DNA of 64,000 nt, from the NCBI RefSeq assembly GCF_024793945.1, contig NZ_JANUSD010000011.1:1-64000 (forward strand), given 5' to 3'. The stretch is from Emticicia fluvialis (GTDB lineage: Bacteria > Bacteroidota > Bacteroidia > Cytophagales > Spirosomataceae). Made by a program: the position numbers and the translations under genes. Positions 63,441 to 64,000 of this stretch are shown one piece after another (within the stretch, counting starts at the first letter, position 1; every line of letters starts with the position of its first letter). The notes below the pieces were generated by a model. That model was not told where the DNA came from. It saw nothing but the letters and a program-made list of their open reading frames with translations, and did no database searches.

Positions 63441-64000
63441 CTATTCAGCCTTTAAGCTCTTTACCGGATTCATCAATGCAGCCTGATAGGTCTTAATGCC
63501 TATGGTTAACAGGGCAAACAGAAAAACAAGAGCAAAACTGCCTAACAATAAACCCAAACGCACACCCGGATTAAATACAAAAATATTTAAAACCAGTGCA
63601 TTACATACGTATCCTAACGGTAGGGCAATTAACCCGGCAATCATGAGTAATTTCAGAAAACCCCATGACAACAAACGCACTACCTCGGTCTCTGACGCAC
63701 CCATTACTTTTCTGATTCCAATTTCCTTCCACCGCTTTTCAGTATTGTATGTAACCATACCCAGCAAGCCCATTATGGCAACCGCAAAGCCAGCTATTGT
63801 GGTAAGGCCGAAGAGTTTCATATCTTCGCCCGGGAAATAGCGGTCATACATTTCCTGCTCGTACCAGTTATAAACCATGGCATCATAAGGCTGATAGTGT
63901 TTCCAGATTTTACTAATTGATGCTTCCAGAGAAGCCTTATCAGCACCCCGGTTAGTTTTTACAGACATGAGGCGAAACTGCTTTGGGTTATACTGAAATA
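63441..64000 (-). CDS. FtsX/MacB_PCD permease 12, 3' part only
   Basis: The frame is open to the right edge of the window, so this is the C-terminal part (at least 185 residues) of a twelfth paralogue. It shows the end of the second extracytoplasmic domain (WKHYQPYDAMVYNWYEQEMYD), a helix with GFAVAIMGLLGMVTYN, the second cytoplasmic motif KEIGIRKVMGAS, two more helices and the end ALMNPVKSLKAE. An ATG at 63968 is internal, not the true start, since FQYNPKQFRL precedes it in frame. The array therefore continues beyond the window. Confidence 0.9.
   Translation of the reverse strand, partial: FQYNPKQFRLMSVKTNRGADKASLEASISKIWKHYQPYDAMVYNWYEQEMYDRYFPGEDMKLFGLTTIAGFAVAIMGLLGMVTYNTEKRWKEIGIRKVMGASETEVVRLLSWGFLKLLMIAGLIALPLGYVCNALVLNIFVFNPGVRLGLLLGSFALVFLFALLTIGIKTYQAALMNPVKSLKAE

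Noticed and set aside
1..64000. tRNA, rRNA, CRISPR, insertion sequences or prophage genes
   Set aside because: No cloverleaf, rRNA-like stretch, regularly spaced direct repeats, transposase or integrase was seen on either strand.

Overview
The window looks like chromosomal DNA from a Bacteroidota bacterium, most likely of the Cytophagales type. The support is indirect. Exact matches to the Bacteroidota -7 promoter consensus TAnnTTTG lie 24-35 bp upstream of six starts, Shine-Dalgarno sequences are essentially absent, and the gene content is typical: secreted DUF1080 and ThuA/PQQ-dehydrogenase proteins, split PntAA/PntAB/PntB, a PorT-like barrel next to an ECF sigma factor, and many FtsX/MacB-like permeases. 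I cannot name a genus.

Region 1 (393-8126, + strand) is a redox cluster. It holds the three-part proton-translocating NAD(P) transhydrogenase (PntAA, PntAB, PntB), a GltD-like FAD/NAD(P)H oxidoreductase carrying an extra pair of 4Fe-4S clusters, and a 2-oxoacid:ferredoxin oxidoreductase (fused gamma-alpha subunit plus beta subunit). Together they could connect 2-oxoacid oxidation, reduced ferredoxin, NADPH and the proton gradient. The cluster ends at a clear intrinsic terminator.

Region 2 (8211-35000) is mixed housekeeping and accessory content in short units on both strands. It includes a BatA-type vWA membrane protein, an S9 prolyl peptidase, PnuC, a 1233-residue NtrY-like histidine kinase, an IscA-like protein lacking its C-terminal cysteines, a YetF-like protein, an ECF sigma factor followed by a membrane-spanning protein with a barrel-like C-terminus, a periplasmic thioredoxin and an MFS transporter. 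It also includes DUF1080, NTF2-like, FMN reductase, AlkD-like, class V aminotransferase, DUF937-OmpA, CBM48 and Dabb proteins, a five-domain ThuA/PQQ-dehydrogenase/cytochrome c enzyme, and a DUF1801 protein. Several convergent gene pairs share long perfect hairpins that should terminate transcription from both sides.

Region 3 (35031-64000, - strand) is the remarkable part. Eleven complete FtsX/MacB_PCD permease genes of about 790-812 codons, plus the 3' end of a twelfth, stand head to tail with no ABC ATPase gene among them. The proteins are strongly diverged in their extracytoplasmic domains but keep the same eight-helix plan, two (K/E)E(V/I)G(I/V)RKxxG cytoplasmic motifs and a C-terminal (N/D)PV(K/Q)SLK signature. 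Most spacers contain inverted pairs of the core CCCCTAAAGGGG / CCCCTTTAGGGG that could fold just upstream of the next start codon. A divergent META-domain lipoprotein with a bidirectional terminator splits the array. The permease after this break is preceded by two TGTCCG-N4-CGGACA-like operators 21 bp apart and a weak sigma-54-like promoter. The array and its spacers are the best candidate for an undescribed system in this window.
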